Both the position numbers and the translations under genes were made by a program. A DNA stretch of 64,000 nt from Secundilactobacillus angelensis (lineage in GTDB: Bacteria > Bacillota > Bacilli > Lactobacillales > Lactobacillaceae). This document shows, in pieces, positions 52,891-61,560 of this stretch; position 1 is the first letter of the stretch, and each line of letters begins with the position of its first letter. Location of the stretch: positions 23,534-87,533 of the forward strand of contig NZ_JAAXLJ010000009.1 of the NCBI RefSeq assembly GCF_012641075.1, read 5' to 3'. A model generated the notes under the pieces. That model was given only the letters and a program-made list of their open reading frames with translations. It had not been told where the DNA came from and did not search any database.

Positions 52891-52910
52891 ATATAGAAAG
52901 AAAATTCAAA

Positions 52911-53237
52911 TTAACGCATGCCGGCTATTTTTGCCGCTGCTTCCTGCAAATATAAGAAACAGGCATCATTGCTGGCTTTAAAATCATTCACGAATGAATC
53001 AGTTTGCGGCGTAATGGTCTCAACTGGTTGTTTCATGATATCGATTACTTCAATGTTTTCATCTTGCCACTGAGCTGAATCATAGTGGCCTTCTTCGGCG
53101 AACTCTAAATAAGCCTGAAATGAGGCTAACACTGTATCTTTAATCACGTCGGCAACTGTAACGGTTTCACCGTTTGCTTGACGCCGGGTAACTTCTTTTT
53201 CGACTTCTGCCATGGTTTCCGGAACTTCAATTTCCAT
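52911..53237 (-). CDS. hypothetical acidic cytosolic protein
   Basis: A 108-residue, strongly acidic, mostly helical protein (MEIEVPETMAEVEKEVTRRQ...FVNDFKASNDACFLYLQEAAAKIAGMR). AAGAGGATTC precedes the ATG and a strong terminator follows, so it is a real single gene. No family recognised. Confidence 0.65.
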   Translation of the reverse strand: MEIEVPETMAEVEKEVTRRQANGETVTVADVIKDTVLASFQAYLEFAEEGHYDSAQWQDENIEVIDIMKQPVETITPQTDSFVNDFKASNDACFLYLQEAAAKIAGMR

Positions 53238-53487
53238 GAGTGAATCCTCTTTTCGTCATAGTCTTCAAGCCATTTTAGCATGATACGTTGTAAAAGACCT
53301 GTTAAATTTCTTTGAAGAATCGTTTCGCTGTAAATCATCTTAACAATCATTAGCACTAAAGGAAAGTGATGGTTACTTTCCGATGTAGAAAAATGAACGA
53401 TAAATTAAAATCTCCTCTGTAATTTCTCATTAAATCAGGTAAACTAGTCATAAAGAGACTCAATTCAGATGAAAAAAGGAGACAATC

Positions 53488-54984
53488 ATGACACTCTTAT
53501 ATCGCAGTACCCGTGGAGACGCCAGTGACGTCTTAACTGCATCCGCCGCCATTCTACAAGGATTAAGCCCAGACGGTGGCCTTTACGTGCCAACTGAAGC
53601 ACCCCAACTTGATTTGGATTTACAGCAATTACCAACCATGGCCTATCAAGAAGTAGCTTTTAAAGTACTGAAAGCTTTCTTGACCGACTTTACAGACTCG
53701 GAGATTCGAGATTGTGTCAACGCAGCTTACGATGATAAATTCGATGACCAGTTGATTGCCCCCGTCAGTCACCATGGCGATGATTATTACCTGGAGTTAT
53801 TCCATGGCGCCACGATTGCTTTCAAGGATCTGGCATTATCAATCTTGCCTCACCTGATGACCACGGCTGCCAAGAAGAATCATTTCAAAAAAGAAATTGT
53901 GATCCTCACCGCAACCTCTGGCGATACCGGTAAGGCCGCCATGGCCGGTTTCGCAGATGTTCCCGGCACGAAAATTATCGTCTTTTATCCTAGCCAAGGC
54001 GTCAGTGCGATCCAAAAACAGCAAATGATTACCCAAGTGGGTGAAAATACTTACGTGGTAGCAATCAACGGTAACTTTGATCAGGCACAGACCAATGTTA
54101 AGGAAATCTTCAATGATCAGGAGTTCCAAGCTCAGTTGGCTACTCACGGCTTCCAGTTCTCATCGGCTAATTCGATTAACATTGGTCGTCTGGTTCCTCA
54201 AGTGGCTTATTACTTTTACGCATACGGGCAACTGGTGAAGCAAAACGCCATTAAAAATGGTGACACAATCAACTTTACGGTACCCACTGGTAATTTTGGC
54301 GATATCTTAGCGGGTTATTATGCTAAACAGCTGGGCTTACCAGTTAACCGACTGATTTGTGCTTCCAACCAGAACAATGTTTTGACCGATTTCTTCAAAA
54401 CGGGTTATTACGACCGGATCCGGCCATTCTTCACCACAACTTCACCATCCATGGATATTCTGGTCTCCAGCAATTTGGAACGGCTGGTTTTCCATGCAAC
54501 CGGTGAAGATGCAACTCAAACCGCTGCATACATGCATGAACTTGAAAAACTTGGCCACTATCAAGTAAAACCGGCTGTGCTCCAACAGTTGCAGACCGTC
54601 TTTTCGGCCGATTTTGCCAGTAGTGATGATGACCGACAGGCAATTGCTAACGTCTTCAACCAGACCAAGTTTGCCATCGACCCGCATACCGCGGTTGCCA
54701 AGGCTGTGGCTGACAAATACCGCCAGACAACTAACGATGCTCACCCAATGGTCATCGTATCAACCGCCAGTCCTTATAAGTTCCCTAACGCCGTACTCAG
54801 CGCCATTGAAGGCCACGACGTCGAAGTTGACGGTCTGAAGGCGGTTAAGCGGCTGCAAGAACACATCAACGTACCGCTGCCTAAAGCAATTCAAGCCCTC
54901 TTTGATGCTAAAGTTCGCCACAATACCACGGTTCAACCTGATGAAATGCAGGCAGCTATCACGAGAATTTTAAAAATTGACTAA
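53488..54984 (+). CDS. thrC: threonine synthase
   Basis: A 498-residue PLP enzyme converting O-phosphohomoserine to threonine. The N-terminal LYRSTRGDASDVLTASAAILQGLSPDGGLYVP is the ThrC signature. The PLP lysine is in ATIAFKDLALSILP (about residue 113). TATSGDTGKAAMAGF and IVFYPSQGVSAIQKQQM bind the phosphate and the C-terminal domain is present. AAAAGGAGA precedes the ATG. It is a single gene not linked to hom or thrB here, with a short gap to a MarR gene. Confidence 0.95.
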   Translation: MTLLYRSTRGDASDVLTASAAILQGLSPDGGLYVPTEAPQLDLDLQQLPTMAYQEVAFKVLKAFLTDFTDSEIRDCVNAAYDDKFDDQLIAPVSHHGDDYYLELFHGATIAFKDLALSILPHLMTTAAKKNHFKKEIVILTATSGDTGKAAMAGFADVPGTKIIVFYPSQGVSAIQKQQMITQVGENTYVVAINGNFDQAQTNVKEIFNDQEFQAQLATHGFQFSSANSINIGRLVPQVAYYFYAYGQLVKQNAIKNGDTINFTVPTGNFGDILAGYYAKQLGLPVNRLICASNQNNVLTDFFKTGYYDRIRPFFTTTSPSMDILVSSNLERLVFHATGEDATQTAAYMHELEKLGHYQVKPAVLQQLQTVFSADFASSDDDRQAIANVFNQTKFAIDPHTAVAKAVADKYRQTTNDAHPMVIVSTASPYKFPNAVLSAIEGHDVEVDGLKAVKRLQEHINVPLPKAIQALFDAKVRHNTTVQPDEMQAAITRILKID

Positions 54985-55058
54985 GTAAAGCTATTCAAAT
55001 TATATAAAGACAGTTATACTTTAATAGTCAAATGCTTAAGTTACCGAGGTGAAAGTTA

Positions 55059-55553
55059 GTGGCAGAACTCAAGAAAGATTATTTAACCGTTTCAACTTAC
55101 AGTGCGATTCTTCATCGTCAACTCCAACGTGATATGAACCAACTGCTGATCAAGGATAAGTTACCCGTCAATATTACTGAGATGTATCTGATGGTCCTTA
55201 TCCTCGAAAGCCAACCTATCAGTCAGCGTCGGGCATCTACCACTTTGGCCGTTGATGAAGGTTTGATGAAACGGATGGTCAAACACTTAACTGCGCTTGG
55301 TTTAATCCATAAAGAAGCCTCCGCCAAAGACAAACGGGTTAAAGAACTAACCCTTACTGAAGATGGTAAAGAATTGCTGGATTATGGGTTGTCCCAAGTT
55401 GAGAAATGGTGGGACTCTATCGCACCGGACTTAAAAGATATCGATATCAACCACTTAGGACGCGAACTTTTCGATATTTCGAGAGTCGTGCTGTCAGACC
55501 GGCACCAAATTCCATTAAAGAACGATGTTGTTGATCCGAAAGTTAAAAAATAA
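55059..55553 (+). CDS. MarR-family transcriptional regulator
   Basis: A 164-residue winged-helix protein starting with GTG after GAGGTGAAA. Helix-turn-helix ISQRRASTTLAVDEGLMKRMVKHLTALGL and wing KEASAKDKRVKELTLTEDGKELLDYG are clear. A long C-terminal helix (QVEKWWDSIAPDLKDIDINHLG) completes the dimer. It lies 74 bases after thrC, with a candidate promoter in the gap, and is followed by a terminator. Target genes unknown. Confidence 0.85.
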   Translation: MAELKKDYLTVSTYSAILHRQLQRDMNQLLIKDKLPVNITEMYLMVLILESQPISQRRASTTLAVDEGLMKRMVKHLTALGLIHKEASAKDKRVKELTLTEDGKELLDYGLSQVEKWWDSIAPDLKDIDINHLGRELFDISRVVLSDRHQIPLKNDVVDPKVKK

Positions 55554-55574
55554 TCTACCATTTTATAATCAATT

Positions 55575-55617
55575 AAAAATTCCGCTGCGATTAACGAAAA
55601 TCGTCAACGGAATTTTT
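55575..55617 (+). terminator. terminator of the marR gene
   Basis: AAAATTCCGCTGCGA / TCGTCAACGGAATTTT followed by TTG. Confidence 0.7.
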
Positions 55618-55713
55618 TGCTTCTTCTAGAGGCGCCCCATTTCTGACTAGTATTTTACGCCAGAAACGACTACGCTAGATTTGAAATAAACTAACTAAGG
55701 AGTGGTTATTAAC

Positions 55714-56355
55714 ATGGCACGAACAGTAAGCATCGCTCAGGCACGTCAGGGTGACTCACATACAATTCAAGAAATTGGAATTCCATCGTTAGTTTTGATG
55801 GAGCGGGCGGCGCTAGGCGCAACAGGGCGGCTATTAAATGGCAACTTTGATCTCACTAATGTGCTGATTTTTGCTGGTACTGGCAATAACGGCGGTGACG
55901 GTCTGGCGATTGCGCGGATGCTACACGTTCGTGATGTCAAAGTCACTGTCATGCTAACGGGAGCAGAAGACCACACTTCCACGGAAACAGCACAGCAACT
56001 TAAGATCTTGCACTATTACAAGATCCCAGTGATGCCTGCTAGTACTGACCTCGCTGACTACACAACCATTGTTGACGCAATCTTTGGGATTGGTTTGGAT
56101 CGACCGGTTGAGGGTAAATTTGCCGATTGGATTGACGCTATTAACGCCTCATCCGCTAGAGTCTTTAGCGTTGACGTCCCATCTGGCTTAAACGCCGATA
56201 CTGGTGAGCCTCAAGGCGCCACGGTTAAAGCAACTGCCACGAGTTCATTTGCATACGCCAAAAAGGGATTCGTTACTGAATCAGGTAAACAGTATACTGG
56301 CCAATTATTTGTGGAGGATATCGGTGTTTATCTGGATGATCATTATGAAGCTTAA
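55714..56355 (+). CDS. nnrE: NAD(P)H-hydrate epimerase
   Basis: A 213-residue YjeF N-terminal-domain protein that repairs damaged NAD(P)H hydrates by epimerisation. MARTVSIAQARQGDSHTIQEIGIPSLVLMERAA, GTGNNGGDGLAIARML (phosphate loop), VDAIFGIGLDRPVEG and SVDVPSGLNADTGE are the family blocks. There is no fused dehydratase domain. The ATG at 55714 is used; a GTG at 55702 lies within the ribosome binding site AAGGAGTGG. Confidence 0.92.
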   Translation: MARTVSIAQARQGDSHTIQEIGIPSLVLMERAALGATGRLLNGNFDLTNVLIFAGTGNNGGDGLAIARMLHVRDVKVTVMLTGAEDHTSTETAQQLKILHYYKIPVMPASTDLADYTTIVDAIFGIGLDRPVEGKFADWIDAINASSARVFSVDVPSGLNADTGEPQGATVKATATSSFAYAKKGFVTESGKQYTGQLFVEDIGVYLDDHYEA

Positions 56356-56367
56356 CTAGTTCAAATC

Positions 56368-56413
56368 AAAAGGACTGAGAAACGGCTATGATAACCAGTT
56401 TCTCAGTCCTTTT
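56368..56413. terminator. terminator between nnrE and pepV
   Basis: AAAGGACTGAGAAAC / GTTTCTCAGTCCTTT stem, T-run TTTATT on the plus strand. Confidence 0.8.
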
Positions 56414-56418
56414 ATTGA

Positions 56419-57753
56419 CTATTTGCTTACAATTGCCTTAATTGCCGCAGCATAAATGTCCATCGCGGTGAACATTTTTTCCAATTCCCACTGTTCATCA
56501 ACCTGATGCATGTAGTCCGTTACATCGGGCAGCATCGCACCGAATGCCACACACTGATTCATCGTCCGAGCATAAGTGGCTCCGCCAGAAACCTGTGGCT
56601 CAGTCGTATCACCCGTAACTTCGCGATAAACTGTCATTAATTTTTCAACTAACTCACTATCTTTCGGTACGTATAACGGTGCTAAATAATCAAAGTCTTC
56701 GTAACGATAACCATATCCGTCAATCTTTTGAGTCATTTTCTCAATCAATTCATCGTGATCCACGGTTACTGGAATTCGCATATCAACTTGCATTCGCGTT
56801 TCTTCTGGACTTACTTCGATGTTTGAAATATTGACGGTCAAATGACCGGAGGCGCTATCGGCCACGTCACCTACTAGATTGGCACCGGTGGCATCTTCTT
56901 TGAAGCACCGTCCAATCAGTCCTAGTGGCCCATCTGGGAACACTTTGTCTAACGCCATCGCTAATCGCAACACTGCGTTGGTCCCTTCTGGCGCCAGCAT
57001 TGCGTGCACGGATTTACCGGTGACTGTAATCCCCTCGTCATCCGTTTCATAGCCAAAGCCGAATGCATCAAGTGCTGGCTTAACCGCTTCCAACTTTGGC
57101 CCATTATATTTAGCTTTAGCAGGAACAGCATTGAAGGCGTTTTGCATTTTAAGGCTAAATTCAGTGCTGCCCGGCCCCACAAAGTAGGATTGCTGTAACC
57201 CTTTTTCCGCATAAGTCACCGGGAACTCAGAGTCAGGTGCAATCCCATGAGTGATGGGTTCTTCATTTTTCTGATAAACAGCAATGCCGCGCCAAAGGGT
57301 CTCTTCGTCAGTCCCGAAAATAAACCGGATTCGTTCTTTAAACGTTACGCCGGCATCCATCAGCGCTTTAACAGCATAGAGGGCAGCTACTGACGGTCCT
57401 TTATCATCCTGGACGCCGCGCCCGTACATCACGCCGTTTTCAACGGTGAGATCAAAGGGGTCATAACTCCAGTCAGCAATGTCTCCGGCAGGCACAACGT
57501 CTACGTGACCGAGAATGCCAAAGATGTCCATACCTTCACCAACTTCGGCATAACCGTAATGGCCTTCGGGATCCGTATAGGTCTTAAAGCCGAGCTCATC
57601 ACAGATTGTCATCATTTCATCTAATGCATCTCTGATGGGTTGCCCAAATGGCGCACCTGGAGCTGGGTCAGTGGTGCTTGAAGGATGTTTGACTAGTCGT
57701 TTGAGGGCCTCTATTGCAGCTTTTTGGTGGGTTGCTTTGATTTCGGTTTGCAT
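56419..57753 (-). CDS. pepV: dipeptidase of the M20 family, PepV type
   Basis: A 444-residue dizinc dipeptidase with broad specificity (beta-Ala-His and unspecific dipeptides). Metal ligands lie in ILGHVDVVPAG (His), MYGRGVQDDKGP (Asp), FGTDEETLWRG (Glu-Glu) and PDSEFPV. The C-terminal SGGATYARTMNQCVAFGAMLPD closes the active site, and an inserted lid domain spans about 180-340. The ATG at 57753 has a perfect AAAGGAGG; upstream in-frame starts are rejected. It is one of the last steps of peptide use. Confidence 0.92.
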   Translation of the reverse strand: MQTEIKATHQKAAIEALKRLVKHPSSTTDPAPGAPFGQPIRDALDEMMTICDELGFKTYTDPEGHYGYAEVGEGMDIFGILGHVDVVPAGDIADWSYDPFDLTVENGVMYGRGVQDDKGPSVAALYAVKALMDAGVTFKERIRFIFGTDEETLWRGIAVYQKNEEPITHGIAPDSEFPVTYAEKGLQQSYFVGPGSTEFSLKMQNAFNAVPAKAKYNGPKLEAVKPALDAFGFGYETDDEGITVTGKSVHAMLAPEGTNAVLRLAMALDKVFPDGPLGLIGRCFKEDATGANLVGDVADSASGHLTVNISNIEVSPEETRMQVDMRIPVTVDHDELIEKMTQKIDGYGYRYEDFDYLAPLYVPKDSELVEKLMTVYREVTGDTTEPQVSGGATYARTMNQCVAFGAMLPDVTDYMHQVDEQWELEKMFTAMDIYAAAIKAIVSK

Positions 57754-57843
57754 GTGGGTGCCTCCTTTTTTGTTGGTGGATTTTTTATATAGAATGTTTT
57801 CGTGTTTTTGCTGTTTGAGGTTATATTGCCTAATCAGGCTACA

Positions 57844-57938
57844 ACAAGCAGAGACTTGCACCTAAGCCAATACCGGTATAAATCCAAGATCGGGATTTTT
57901 ACCGGCATCAGCTTAGGCTCCAGTCTCTAACCGCTTGT
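57844..57938. repeat. hairpin repeat C
   Basis: A 95-base imperfect palindrome: ACAAGC-AGAGACT-TGCAC-CTAAGC...ATCC-AAGATC-GGGAT...GCTTAG-GCTCC-AGTCTCT-AACC-GCTTGT. It is identical to repeat E except at the loop and at the outermost pair position, which changes on both sides. Confidence 0.85.
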
Positions 57939-57965
57939 TTGCGCACCTTGCCTAATCGGGCTACA

Positions 57966-58057
57966 ACAAGCAGAGAACTGCATGTAAGGGACAGCCACCT
58001 AAAATCCAAGTTCGGGATTTTTGGCGCCCGTCCCTTACACTCCGCTCTCTAAGTGCT
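57966..58057. repeat. hairpin repeat D
   Basis: Same frame as C and E (AAGCAGAGA...CTCTCTAA.TGC; loop ATCC-AAGTTC-GGGAT), but the middle stem is GTAAGGGAC / GTCCCTTAC. It is followed by an eight-T run on the plus strand, so this copy could terminate a plus-strand transcript. Confidence 0.85.
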
Positions 58058-58105
58058 TTTTTTTGCACCTTGCTTGTTTCCTCACCTTTTCTTAATCGGG
58101 CTCCT

Positions 58106-58200
58106 ACAGGCAGAGACTTGCACCTAAGCCAATACCGGTATAAATCCAAAACCGGGATTTTTACCGGCATCAGCTTAGGCTCCAGTCTCTAACCGCCTGT
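58106..58200. repeat. hairpin repeat E
   Basis: Like C throughout, but with ACAGGC/GCCTGT as outer pair instead of ACAAGC/GCTTGT and loop AAAACC. It ends 9 bases before the stop of the YfcC-type carrier gene. Copies C, D and E are each preceded by a similar TAATC(A/G)GGCT segment, giving tandem units of about 120-140 bases. Confidence 0.85.
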
Positions 58201-58209
58201 ATACGCACC

Positions 58210-59727
58210 TTACAAAATTGCCAATATTCCAAGAAATACACTCGTCACAACGAACAGGTAAATCATCAGCTTAGCAATCCACTTCCACCAAACGCTAATG
58301 TTGATGTGAGCAATTGCCAAGGCCCCCATTACAACACCTGAAGTTGGGGTAATTAAGTTTACCCAACCGGATGCTGCTTGGTACGCCGTGATAACTACGC
58401 TGCCATCCACGCCGGCGAATTTACCCATTGGGCCGATAATGCCCATGGTTGCAGACGCTAACCCTGACGTTGACGGAATCAGGAAGGACATCGGGATGTA
58501 GAAAATGTACGTGATGATAATGAAGACACTTTCTGAGAGACCCTTCAGTCCCATTTCACCCCAATGCAGTACTGTATCGGTGATTAAGCCATCGTTCATA
58601 ACCACTTGAATTCCACGAGCCACAGCCACGATGATCGCCACACTCAGGAACTCTGCCATCCCGCCAATGAAGGCATTAATGAAATCTGCTTCCTTCATCT
58701 TGTAGACGAACATCACGACAACTGACATTAACAAGAACAACATGGTAATTTCTGAGAAGTACCAGTCACCCATTGGCACCATATCGCTCCCCAAAATATT
58801 ACCGATAACTGGAATACTTGCTAACCACTTCGTTGCACTTTCAAAGAACGTCCATTTATCGTTGATCGTGCTCCAAGGAATCAAGCCGATAATCATCAGC
58901 AGGAAGGTCAACCCAAACAGTGCCAGAACACCCTTTTGCCGACCCGTCATGGTACCAGCGTCATCCGCATCGTCCACGGAGAAACGGTCCAAATCTTCTT
59001 GCCGCTGTTCAAATACAGCGGACTTACTCGGATCTTTTTCAACCTTGGATGCATAGCGATATACATACCAGATACCTAATACCAAGGTGATCACTAACAG
59101 TGCTAACCGAGGAAAAATTCCCTGACCCATGGATAAGTCAAGCGTCTGGCTAGCCACCCCGGTTGCAAATGGGTTCACGGTAGATGCCAGCACACCAATT
59201 TGTGAGCCAACTAAAATGATGGCCACGGCAGTCAGCGAATCAAACCCAACGCCAATCATTACCGGAATCAGTAATGGGTAAAAAGCGATGGTTTCTTCCG
59301 CCATCCCGTAAGTCGTTCCACCTAATGCAAACAAAATCATCAGAATTGGAATCAAGCGTTTTTCTTTACCCTTATATCGACGGACGACAGCACCAATCCC
59401 GTCATCCAGGGCCTTGGTTTTATTAACGACGCCAAGGAAACCACCGATTACCAGAATAAATAGTGAAATCGAGATTGCGCCCTCAGTATGGTCGTTACCG
59501 ATCATGCCGTATACTGGCGCCATAAAGACATCCCAGATACCTTGCGGGTTAGCGGTAACTGACTTATAAGTATGCGCAATAATATTGCCGGCCTTATCGG
59601 TGTTATACGCTCCCGCTGGAATAACCCAGGTAAGAACTGCCACTAAGGTAATAATCATGAATAAAATCGTGTAGGCTGACGGCATTTTAAACCGTCTTTT
59701 TTTTGGTTCCGTTTTAGGTGCTTGCAT
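58210..59727 (-). CDS. YfcC-family (C4-dicarboxylate/basic amino acid-like) membrane carrier
   Basis: A 505-residue polytopic protein of the DcuC/YfcC group: MPSAYTILFMIITLVAVLTWVIPAGAY at the N terminus, ISLFILVIGGFLGVVNKTKALDDGI, LGGTTYGMAEETIAFYPLLIPV, VGSQIGVLASTVNPFATG and SFLIPSTSGLASATMGIIGP. About twelve helices. The ATG at 59727 has AAGGAG 9 bases upstream; an ATG at 59736 abuts it. Substrates in the group include dicarboxylates, arginine/ornithine and peptides. The downstream pepV gene hints at dipeptide uptake, which is speculative. Confidence 0.85.
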   Translation of the reverse strand: MQAPKTEPKKRRFKMPSAYTILFMIITLVAVLTWVIPAGAYNTDKAGNIIAHTYKSVTANPQGIWDVFMAPVYGMIGNDHTEGAISISLFILVIGGFLGVVNKTKALDDGIGAVVRRYKGKEKRLIPILMILFALGGTTYGMAEETIAFYPLLIPVMIGVGFDSLTAVAIILVGSQIGVLASTVNPFATGVASQTLDLSMGQGIFPRLALLVITLVLGIWYVYRYASKVEKDPSKSAVFEQRQEDLDRFSVDDADDAGTMTGRQKGVLALFGLTFLLMIIGLIPWSTINDKWTFFESATKWLASIPVIGNILGSDMVPMGDWYFSEITMLFLLMSVVVMFVYKMKEADFINAFIGGMAEFLSVAIIVAVARGIQVVMNDGLITDTVLHWGEMGLKGLSESVFIIITYIFYIPMSFLIPSTSGLASATMGIIGPMGKFAGVDGSVVITAYQAASGWVNLITPTSGVVMGALAIAHINISVWWKWIAKLMIYLFVVTSVFLGILAIL

Positions 59728-59963
59728 CGTCCTCATCTCCTTATTACTAATCTTTTTACAATTTTTAGTTTATCGGAGATAAGTAACCAAATTATGACCA
59801 TTCTTTGAAAATTTCTAATTTTCTATTAATTGTGAGCATAAATCTTTACTTATTGGTCTAAATCAAACAATTAACGTCGCCCACCAATTGCGAAATATCG
59901 GTTCCCAGCAGTATTGGTATATGCTATAATCCACTTGAAACTGCTACCCTAGGAGGGATTTTG

Positions 59964-60518
59964 ATGATTGAAGAAGGCTATATGAACATTCAAGATGCTG
60001 ATCCAGACATTATTGTTGACCTTAAATACGCGACTACTGATAATTTTACCGGTCGCGTCATTTACGACTTTACGACCGCGATTGCTCGAATTGGTACAGC
60101 AAAAAAGCTTGGCAAGGCCGCTAAAGCATTAAAGCAACAGGGCTACCGAATCAAAGTTTGGGACGCTTACCGGCCAACAGCGGCTCAGGAAAAACTATTC
60201 GAAGTTGTCTCCAACCCAACTTGGGTGGCTAAACCAGATCCGAATTACTCCCATCAAAAAGGGGTCACTTTTGACCTCACCTTAACTGACTTAGAGGATA
60301 ACGAAATCGAAATGCAATCTGGCTTTGATGATTTCACTGGAAAAGCTGTCCGCGACTATCCACGAACCCCCGCTCAAGAAAAGAATTTTCAAACCTTAGT
60401 GAAGGCGATGACTGACGCCGGCTTTGTCGGCTATGAAAACGAGTGGTGGGATTACCGTGATACGAATATGGATGATTACGGTCCGTTAGATGCCAATCCA
60501 AACGACTTTTCTCATTGA
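59964..60518 (+). CDS. D-alanyl-D-alanine dipeptidase (VanX/DdpX family)
   Basis: A 184-residue zinc dipeptidase. LKYATTDNFTGRVIYD, VWDAYRPTAAQEKLF (catalytic Arg), YSHQKGVTFDLTL (zinc His and Asp of SxHxxGxxxD) and NEWWDYRD (catalytic Glu and third ligand region) are in the expected order. It hydrolyses D-Ala-D-Ala in wall recycling; lactobacilli carry such enzymes alongside D-Ala-D-lactate precursors. TTGATG start region: the ATG at 59964 follows AGGAGGGA. An extended -10 (TGC-TATAAT) lies near 59920. Confidence 0.9.
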   Translation: MIEEGYMNIQDADPDIIVDLKYATTDNFTGRVIYDFTTAIARIGTAKKLGKAAKALKQQGYRIKVWDAYRPTAAQEKLFEVVSNPTWVAKPDPNYSHQKGVTFDLTLTDLEDNEIEMQSGFDDFTGKAVRDYPRTPAQEKNFQTLVKAMTDAGFVGYENEWWDYRDTNMDDYGPLDANPNDFSH

Positions 60519-60570
60519 TAAAAAATTGAGCTATATATTAAACATTCACCGCAAAACTGACTATACTATT

Positions 60571-60653
60571 CCATGGTGATTACCACCTCCAAACGATCAG
60601 CTCAAGTACGTGGCTCCGCAGAGATGCGACCAGGCTTGACCATGGTGATTACC
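60571..60653. repeat. 14-base direct repeat pair, 69 bases apart
   Basis: CCATGGTGATTACC occurs at 60571-60584 and 60640-60653. On the minus strand each copy reads as GGTAATCACCATGG preceded by a G-rich GGAGGT or GGGG, so each looks like a start site of a very short frame (2 and 13 codons). Its meaning is unclear. Confidence 0.4.
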
Positions 60654-60695
60654 CCCAATCTGCTAAAGGATTGGAACTGAGTTAACTCAAAAAAA

Positions 60696-60721
60696 CACCG
60701 CCCTTTATGTGAAGGACGGTG
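60696..60721 (-). terminator. terminator of the 60.7-kb membrane protein gene
   Basis: CACCGCCCTT / AAGGACGGTG stem, then TTTTTTT on the minus strand. Confidence 0.85.
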
Positions 60722-60740
60722 CTTTTAGTTTCTACATATG

Positions 60741-61385
60741 TTATTGCTCATTATCGTGTGTCACTTGCTTAACAAATGAATGATCTGGCACTCGAATCAA
60801 CGTGAAGCGGTTAGCTAGTCGACCGGCGTGAAGGCCAATACCATTTAAGAAATTCTTCTTATAAGTGGTCTCCACAACGCCAACCCAGGCTTTTTGATGA
60901 TTTTTTTCCATCTGACCAACTTTCTTCATATCCCACTTATAGGATGAAGCAACCAGGTTGATTGGATGACTCCCAGTTGAAACGGTTGCGCTGTCACCAG
61001 GGACGATGTCTTTTTCACCCTCCGTATAGAAAGTATAATATTGGGCTGGCTTACGGCCATTACCCGTTTTAACAGTCACATAATCTGAACTATTAGTCGC
61101 ACTGGTATCTAAGACTAGCGGTTTGTAATGGTAAGCCACCGTGACCCGATTAGGATTAAGCTGCTGTACGTCCTGAAATAAGGTGGCATAGCTCATCCCC
61201 CACAGACCAAGCAAGAAGATCACGAGTTCAACACCAGATTTAGTGATGTTTTGCCATGACCAGGAACGTTTCTCCGTAACCAAAAGCTTCAGCCGGCGAA
61301 CCCGCATGTCGTGCACCATCCAAATTAAGTAGATTAATAGTAGGAGCCATAGCCCCATACCAACTAAATTCCATGCTGATTTCAT
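60741..61385 (-). CDS. two-helix membrane protein, lactobacillar LVIS_2131-like family
   Basis: A 214-residue protein with two N-terminal transmembrane helices (LVGMGLWLLLLIYLIWMV and SGVELVIFLLGLWGMSYATL) and an outward domain of about 145 residues containing VAYHYKPLVLDT, YYTFYTEGEKDIVPGDSATVS and WVGVVETTYKKNFLNGIGLHAGR. It resembles a family restricted to lactobacilli, which I recall as LVIS_2131. Function unknown. The ATG at 61385 follows GGGAGAA. Confidence 0.65.
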   Translation of the reverse strand: MKSAWNLVGMGLWLLLLIYLIWMVHDMRVRRLKLLVTEKRSWSWQNITKSGVELVIFLLGLWGMSYATLFQDVQQLNPNRVTVAYHYKPLVLDTSATNSSDYVTVKTGNGRKPAQYYTFYTEGEKDIVPGDSATVSTGSHPINLVASSYKWDMKKVGQMEKNHQKAWVGVVETTYKKNFLNGIGLHAGRLANRFTLIRVPDHSFVKQVTHDNEQ

Positions 61386-61560
61386 GTCAATTTCTCCCAT
61401 TCTTATCCATGATTTAACGCTTTTGTCACTATGTCCTACCTAGAGTCGCGCTTAACTTTCCTTTAGGTTATCTAAAATGAGGTTTGAAAACAAGTCTTTA
61501 TGTAGAAATGTTTCACTAGCCTATAATGGCATTATACAACATATCTAGGGGGCTTTTGAA

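Noticed and set aside
57830..58205. Possible CRISPR array
   Set aside because: The tandem units are 120-140 bases, palindromic over nearly their whole length and without constant-length unique spacers; no cas genes are present.
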